A DNA stretch of 64,000 bases from Tetrastigma voinierianum (Eukaryota > Streptophyta > Magnoliopsida > Vitales > Vitaceae), in assembly GCA_016808115.1 (NCBI GenBank), contig JAEQBH010002861.1, forward strand, positions 186,001 through 250,000. Direction: 5' to 3'. Below the pieces are notes generated by a model that was given only the letters and a program-made list of their open reading frames with translations, did not search any database and had not been told where the DNA came from. Below, in pieces: positions 58,238-64,000 of this stretch. A program made the translations under genes and the position numbers. Position 1 is the first letter of the stretch. Every line of letters begins with the position of its first letter.

Positions 58238-58619
58238 TGGTGAGTGAAAACTCATTGATTTTTAAATCCATTTTAGGCACGTATTCTACGATATAATTCT
58301 TGAATTTGACCGGAAATATGAAACCTTACCAAATTTCTATTTTGCGAGTTTCTGATGCTTAGACTTGGCAATTCGAGGAAAAGAAAAGATATATATGGTC
58401 GAGCGTAGGTCCCAGTGGACTTTTGTGAGGTCGGGACAGGGTTCCTCATATCAACGAGTTTTGAAGTCTGTAGGGTAAGCATGTTCTTTGCCAAATACAT
58501 TAGGCAAGACCTCAGGTGTGTGGAAGGAGAATCAGGTGCTTGACAGTGATCTTGGGGTTAAAGAAAAGATTTGTTGCCATGAGAGACGGATGCAGAGACA
58601 GAGAAAAAGCTTGAAAGAA

Positions 58620-59845
58620 GGATCTTGTCGTGACATCGTTCTGGATGTCGCAACGCTGAAAGAAGACAACTCTTGTCGCGACAGAAAAACAATGTCGCGA
58701 TAAGGAATGATTGCTTCATAAACTAGCAGAGTCTAAATGAAAGGATTTTCAAGTGCGACATGATGACAAGATGGAGATATTATTCGAAGGTCGCGGTAGG
58801 CTTTAGGTCACTGTAAGAAAGAAGTCACAGTAGCGAAAGAATGTTGTAGCAAAGAGAAAAATTCTTTGCGAGAACTGAAAAGGGCTTTTAAAGAAAGATC
58901 TTGTCATTGACATTTTAGCTAATGTCGCGACATCGAAAGAAAACAACTCTGGTCGCAACAGATAATTGAGGTCATGACGAGGAATGGTTGCTTAATGAAC
59001 TGGAAAGGTCTCCATAAGGGAATTTGTTGTTGCGACAAAATACAAGCTGAAGACACCAATTGAGGTCGCAACACTGATTTCATGTCGCGAAGTAAATAGG
59101 GTGAATAGTTAAAGCATGTTGCAAGCTAATAGCAGGTGAGAAGGGTAACCGATGGTCGCGACCTGCTTTACTAGATCACGTGATGACCGATTGATAAAAC
59201 GGTTGTGTGGAAATGAGGTTGCGAAACGAGGTGGGAGTTAAAAGTCATAAGTGATCGCGACACCTTTTGGGTTGTGACGAAAGGTGCATCGAGGAAGATC
59301 TGACACAGTCGCGTGAGGAACTAAAATGGATCAACGATTTTGAGTCACAACTTTGAATACGACGAAAAACTCAAATAAATGATCATATAACATAAAAAGG
59401 AAGCTGTGACTAAGAATCAAAGTGGATGGCAACAGAAATTGTGTTGGAGCGTGAAGAGTGGGTCGTGACCGCAGCGGAACTACGATAAAGGGAAGGATAG
59501 CCCAGTGGCATGACGTCTGGTTGAGTGTGGCCTGATAACAGACTAAAGTTGCCTTAAGAATGTAACTCTTTTGGCAACTAAACTTGTGCATGACACGACA
59601 ATATTCATGTCACGACAAAGATTACGAGAAGAAGAAACTTAAGGCAAAACCTATATACATGGCAACTTAGTCTAATAGAATCAAGGGATTATTACAACGG
59701 CTTAAGTCGCGACAAAGAAGCTGGGTGTGACGACTAAATGAAGAATTTGCAAAGAGCGATGTTGTGACGAGGAGGCAGCGGTCGCGATTCCCTCTTGCGA
59801 AACAAAGCGAGAAGGTCGCGACAAGATCCTTTAAGTCGTGACCTG
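58620..59845 (+). repeat. GTCGCGAC palindrome cluster in the B 3' LTR
   Basis: Second copy of the cluster at 28840-30180, in the same order, with different decay. For example, CTCTTGTCGCGACAG at about 58670 is CTCTTGTCACGATAG in the 5' copy, and GGATGTCGCAACG here is GGATGTCGCGGCC there. Confidence 0.8.
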
Positions 59846-59919
59846 AACAGTGAGCTGGGCCATTTAATTTGGGGGAATCCACTTGGAAGCCTTAGTCGAG
59901 GCCCCGATTCTTTGAAATG

Positions 59920-59928
59920 TATAAATAA
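59920..59928 (+). promoter_or_regulatory. TATA box of the B 3' LTR
   Basis: TATAAATAA stands before GGTGTCTTTGCGTC and after the palindrome cluster, as in C. In the 5' LTR the same place reads GTAAATAG, with bases lost. Confidence 0.6.
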
Positions 59929-60869
59929 GGTGTCTTTGCGTCGGGAGGAAACTGACTCTTAGGAACCCCGGATCCTTGGGGATTGAAGAAGACTCACTTG
60001 TATATTTTTAGATTAGATTAGTTAAGTCGTTTTGATTTTTTTAGGATCTGAACCTTGTCTGTTTTGGTGTGAAGAGTTGGATCGAATCGTTCGATCTTTT
60101 CAAATTCTTTTTGAATTAATGAAGTCTAGACAATTTCTAAATTCGGTTCTTTAAGTTTATTATAGCTACGAGTGGATATTCCAGTCAATACTCCATTGGT
60201 GTGATTCGGTGTTTGAAACCGACTTCGGAAATGGATTTGTTGTTAGTTAGAGTCTTTTGCATAAATTGGAAAGATTTTCTGGATTTAGGATTTATTTGAT
60301 TGATGTGTTCTTGAAGCTGAGATTGTTCCCGATAGTAGTATCGAATGCCCTTCCGAGTTGTATCTACCTACGATTTCGAGGCCACTGAGGTGACACGAGA
60401 GATGGAGATTCCTAAGTGCTTGAAACATTCAATTTGTGGGTATGTTAGACTCCTATTGAAGAACTAAAGAGCTCTGAGTGTTCACTTAGATAAATTTCCA
60501 ATTCACTCATAGTTGAAGTTGAAGGGGATTATTTATCAAATTAAATAATCAGAGATTTCACCTTAATATGATGGAAAGATCTTGATCCTATGTTAGCTGA
60601 GGTCTAATCAAGGAAAAGGAAAAATCCATCAGATCTAAAAGAGGTGTCATCAACCAATTTGTAGAGGTTTGCAGTGGCGAGACTTGGGGGTGCAAGAAAT
60701 CTGCGATCTTAAGAAATGGGTATGAGCGCAGAAGAAAAATACCCCTTATCTTATTAAGAGTGTTATTCTGAATACAAATGTGGTTAGATCCATGTCTTTG
60801 AGAGAAACGGGGACCTCCTAATTCATTGGAATTATGGGAGAAATCAAGAATTTTGCATTATTAGGCATC

Positions 60870-62240
60870 GATTAGTACTCAGTGCTATTTTGAACCACAT
60901 TTATTACGGGTTTGAGCATTTTATGTACTAATCGGCATGTCTTAGATTTGCACATTAAGGTCGGTTATTCTCGCGATCGCATTTTGTGGCTAATTTTACA
61001 ATTTTTGCGAGCTAATCGTGCCAAAATTGTTATGTCATTCAAGCATGAAGTGGTTGAACTTAGCATTACCAGTCAAAAATCGGAAGAGAATATCGAGAAA
61101 AAGGAAAGAAAGCAAAAATAGCTTGAATAGCGTGAATAGTAGCGGGCGATGGAGCATTAGCCCGGCCATTGATGAGCAGGGAGGAAAATTCGCTCTGGTT
61201 GGAAAATTCGCTGCATAAGCGAATTTTCGCTCTGATAAGCCGAAGAAATTTCGCTATGTGCGAGGTATAACTATGCTTAATAGCGAAATTTTACGCTTGT
61301 AGCGAAAATTTAATTTTCTTAAGCGACCAGTTTTGTTTTTCTCACTACTGCCCTTGTAATAGCTTTTGTTTTGGTTTGTTTTGTAATTCCCTTGTTAAGT
61401 CGTATATAAGCTAGAGTGAGGTTTGTAACGATAAATCATACCATGATAAATTTTTTGGGGAGAAGCTTCCGACTCTCCTGCGTTTTCATTTTACGCGGCT
61501 TTTCTCTCATTTTACGCAAACACATCGAGGATGACAACTTGGAGGATGGTAAACTAAATCCTTCCTCCTTGACGAGAGAAAGTGTGGGTGCAAGATTTGA
61601 AGAGGCTGTGAAGGTTCCCACATTTTCACGCAGATGCGCCTTTGGCGGTTGTGTTTTCCTTTGAACTCACAGGTTTAAATCCCTAGATTCACCTTGAATG
61701 ACCTTTATTTGGTAATCTTTTAGGGTTGATGGATACTTATTGCTAGATCCTTGAGATTCATTAGTTACCCTCACATTAATCATTATAAGGTGAGTCGGGG
61801 AGAATTTTCTTCAGCATTGGTGACCATTGCGGCTCATTAAACACCATGCTCAAAGGATAATTATTTTAGGTTAGGTTTTATTGCTAAATGAAGATTCGGT
61901 TCGGGAGATGACTATAGGTTATCCTCCCCAACGCGAGGAAATGGACCCAAGAACCTCTCAGTGATCTTTAGAACCTAAATCCAGTAGCCTGACACTTTAA
62001 GGAGACTTCTTTTACATTTTATTTTATTTAAATTTCAGTTTGCCAACCGTACACCCCACATTTTTATCAAAACCTCAAAATCCAATTAAATTCACCGGTT
62101 TAAGCCCTTCATTTGTTAGTCATTTGTCAGAACCCGTCTGAGTTATTACAGAGCCATGCTGCTTGATAGTTTTACTACGGCGGTAGGAAATTTAGGTTAC
62201 AAATATTGTTGATTCAATTTACTGTTATTGTCGCGAATCG
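60870..62240 (+). mobile_element. Solo LTR D, 1.37 kb, inserted in the B 3' LTR
   Basis: The B 5' LTR runs uninterrupted through GGCATCTTTGATGAATCAGG; the 3' LTR is split after GCATC (60865-60869) and resumes at ACATCTTTGAC (62241). This gives a 5 bp duplication with one mismatch (GCATC/ACATC). D starts GATTAGTACTCAGTGC, has a TATA box (TATATAAG, 61403-61410) and no coding domain. Exact ends are uncertain by a few bases because TG and CA are not both present. Its family differs from A-C and E-G. Confidence 0.7.
61184..61322. repeat. Palindromic AGCGAAAATTTCGCT-type cluster in D
   Basis: Six sites in both orientations: GAAAATTCGCT (61187 and 61202), AGCGAATTTTCGCT (61218), GAAATTTCGCT (61244), AGCGAAATTTTACGCT (61282) and AGCGAAAATTT (61301). 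They lie about 80-220 bases upstream of D's TATA box. Confidence 0.75.
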
Positions 62241-62734
62241 ACATCTTTGACAAATCGGATCAAATCGGGATTGAAAATCAATAGTTATAATGCGAAATTG
62301 GTTGCTTCTAGCGGTTCATATCGATGTTCATTTCTAGCGAGGAAGTTCGATCCAGTTTCATTTTATTTGTTTTAATTCAAATTTTATTTTAGCTAGGAAT
62401 ATAATATAGGATTGTGCTTGTCTTTTAAATTCGGTTCAAACCATTCTGAGGAGGTCTGAAATAGTGTGGATCTTGAGTAGTTAGGGTAGTTGATTTCAAA
62501 TTCTTGTCGATCTCGAGAATGATATTTGCACTTGCATCGATTTTACTACTTGTATGACCTGTAATGGCTTGTAGTGTCTTAGACTAAACTCATTTTATAA
62601 TTTCCATAACATAAAACCATTTTCTAATTTTGAACAACTAGCTTTAATTTTAGTGCCTTCTGGGGTGTAGGCTCTAGTAAATTGATAAAATTAGTGGTTT
62701 AATCTATACATTAAGCGCGAACAAGTTTTATGCT

Positions 62735-63480
62735 TTATCAAATTCAAACTTTGCATCCTTCTCAAGTAGTCTGCACAATGGTCTTGCAATTTTTTAGAAA
62801 TTCTAGATGAACCTTCTACAAAATCTTGCATGCACTAGAAAACTCCACGATACCTTTCCTTTGTAGTTGGCTGGCATCGAGTTTTCTCGAGGAAAGAAAA
62901 TCTTAGCTTGATCTGCTGAAGCACATTATAAAATTTACATGCCCCAGACTATGCAACCGGTCGCGTAAGTGCGGTTATCCCGGATGGTAGGTTCTTTTCC
63001 TTGCACCTTTGAAGTACAGTTTCCAAATTCTTAAAGAAGCTCTCAAAGCTTGACCCATATATAAAGAAATCATCCATAAAAATTTCCATAACCTCTTCTA
63101 CTAAATCTAAGAAGATGGACATTATACATCTTTGAAAAGTTTTAGGAGCATTACACAGTCCAAATGACATCCTTCTAAAAGAAAAGGTGACATATGGGCA
63201 TGTGAAACTAGTCTTTTCTTGGTCCTCTAGAGCTATGGCTATTTGATTGTATCTCGATAGCCATCACGAAGCTTGATGAGGAGAATGCCCTACTTATCTA
63301 TCCAGTATTTGATCAATTAATGGAAAAGGATAGTGATCCTTTCTGGTAGCAGTATTCAACTTTCTATAATCTTTGCAGACCCTCAATCTAGTCACAGTTC
63401 TTATAGGAATCAGCTCATTCCTTTCATTTATGATAGCCGATCTCCTTCTTAGAACCATTACTTGGGCTTACTAGAAATTT
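62735..63480 (-). pseudogene. pol: Element A reverse transcriptase, N-terminal part
   Basis: On the minus strand: RITILFH and DQILD-like text near 63300, then MSFGLCNAPKTFQRCIMSIF, LDLVEEVMEIFMDDFFIYGS (63170-62949), with FMDD as the catalytic box, and SSFESFFKNLETVLQRC. After frame breaks, KIARPLCRLLEKDAKFEFDK-like sequence reaches the B insertion point. A's RT continues at 28653. Confidence 0.83.
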
Positions 63481-64000
63481 GTTTGATATTGCATATAAAA
63501 AGCCTACATTCAGCCATTTGAGAACCTCATGCTTGCACCTCTTTTATTATTAGTTGGTATATACGGTGTTCAATAGAAGTCTTGGCATTCTCCTCCATGA
63601 GGATTTGTGCATATAAATGGATGGGATGATCCGCTAGATCTTACTTGGCTAAGCAATAGCCTCGTGCTTTTTGAGAATCTCCTGACCTTTTATCTTTTGC
63701 GGTCGAAGGGTTGGAGGTTGTGTTTGGCTTGAAGTTATAACTTTTATTTCCATTAATATACTGAACTTCCTTAACTTGTATGGACCTTCATGAGAAAAGT
63801 CCTTGTTCGGCTATACTTTTATGCTCAGCTTCTTCCACAGTTCCTCAACTCTTCTTTCTTGTAGTTGTCATCTTGTTCATGATTGTGTCTAGCTTAGCTT
63901 GATGGCTGACATTTGTTATTTCGATTACTCCACCTCCTCTCAGCCTGCTAATGCTCCCTAAAGCTTCAGGTGGAGCTCTATAGTTGTTCTTAGCTAGTTT
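63481..64000 (-). pseudogene. pol: Element A sequence upstream of RT (gag end/protease to RT linker)
   Basis: On the minus strand SIYMHKILMEENAKTSIEH at about 63600 matches the RT lead-in of B (SICMHKIMLEFKAKTSIEH, 34733). Further upstream only short pieces are legible, with no protease motif. The rest of A lies beyond the window edge. Confidence 0.6.

Larger units (their letters stand above)
28654..62729 (+). mobile_element. Element B (+): Athila/Calypso-like, inserted in A's RT; host of C and D
   Basis: Direct flanks ATGCT occur at 28649-28653 and 62730-62734, and A's RT frame is continuous when B plus one ATGCT is taken out. B has 5' LTR 28654-31833, gag, protease, RT and RNase H to 36157, integrase 52194-53560, extra ORF 54481-56430 and 3' LTR 58238-62729. 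Without C (about 16.0 kb) and D (1.4 kb), B is about 16.6 kb, large for the group but in line with LTRs of 3.1 kb and a long 3' region. Its frames are better kept than those of E but still broken. Confidence 0.88.
58238..62729 (+). repeat. 3' LTR of element B, interrupted by D
   Basis: Begins TGGTGAGTGAAAACTC followed by ATTGATTTTT. It contains the palindrome cluster (58620-59840), the TATA box at 59920 and, after D, the same 3' part as the 5' LTR (GGTTCATATCGATGTTC, GTGTGGATCTTGAGTAG). It ends in ACAAGTTTT at 62729, next to ATGCT. A final CA is missing. Confidence 0.85.
22615..64000 (-). mobile_element. Element A (-): Athila/Calypso-like Ty3/gypsy, host of element B
   Basis: On the minus strand the window holds, from right to left, A's gag-end/protease area and RT (64000-62735), then after insertion B the last RT part, RNase H, integrase, extra ORF and 3' untranslated region (28653-22615). 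The decayed 3' LTR (15100-16666) follows beyond solo LTR F. Excising B and one ATGCT joins the RT frame across the junction. A is the outermost and therefore oldest element of the nest. Its 5' LTR and most of gag lie beyond the right edge of the window. Confidence 0.85.

Overview
This window is plant repetitive DNA, very probably pericentromeric or other heterochromatin of a flowering plant. I see no host gene, rRNA, tRNA gene or CRISPR array. The evidence for a plant is a nest of LTR retrotransposons of plant-typical lineages: one Tekay/Del-like chromovirus (Ty3/gypsy), at least three Athila/Calypso-like Ty3/gypsy elements that carry the extra plant ORF with a putative plant transposon protein domain, a Ty1/copia fragment and several solo LTRs. 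The species cannot be named from the sequence. Element letters A to I are my own labels. Every polyprotein is broken by stops and frameshifts, so all coding entries are decayed genes. Some of the frameshifts may be indel errors in the read or assembly.

Layout, left to right: 1-2439 is unassigned DNA with a short tandem array (596-900). 2440-13407 is element E (+), Tekay-like: a left-truncated 5' LTR, a primer-binding site at 4483, gag, protease, RT, RNase H, integrase and chromodomain remnants, a polypurine tract at 9071 and a 3' LTR at 9089-13407. That 3' LTR is interrupted by solo LTR I (9835-11886). 13408-14312 is part of an Athila-type LTR (H, -). 14318-15010 is a Ty1/copia fragment (+). 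15100-16666 is the decayed 3' LTR of element A (-). 16766-22609 is solo LTR F (-, duplication AGCTT), which contains solo LTR G (+, duplication GGCAA).

Element A (-) continues at 22615-28653 (post-ORF spacer, extra ORF, integrase, RNase H) and resumes at 62735-64000 (RT and upstream). Between these halves sits element B (+, 28654-62729, duplication ATGCT on both sides), inserted in A's RT gene. B's pol is in turn split between RNase H and integrase by a complete related element C (+, 36158-52192, LTRs of about 3.05 kb). B's 3' LTR also holds solo LTR D (60870-62240). Insertion order is therefore A, then B, then C and D.

The most interesting signal is a family of short palindromes with core GTCGCGAC (fullest form TGTCGCGACA). 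They are clustered upstream of the TATA box in the LTRs of A, B and C, with a variant in H. The same motif recurs in the spacer between integrase and the extra ORF in A, B and C. In C the sites form pairs 19 bp apart in a unit of about 70 bp. Two other LTR families in the window, D and F, have their own private palindromes. This fits, but does not prove, a shared regulatory array serving both the genomic promoter and the extra ORF.
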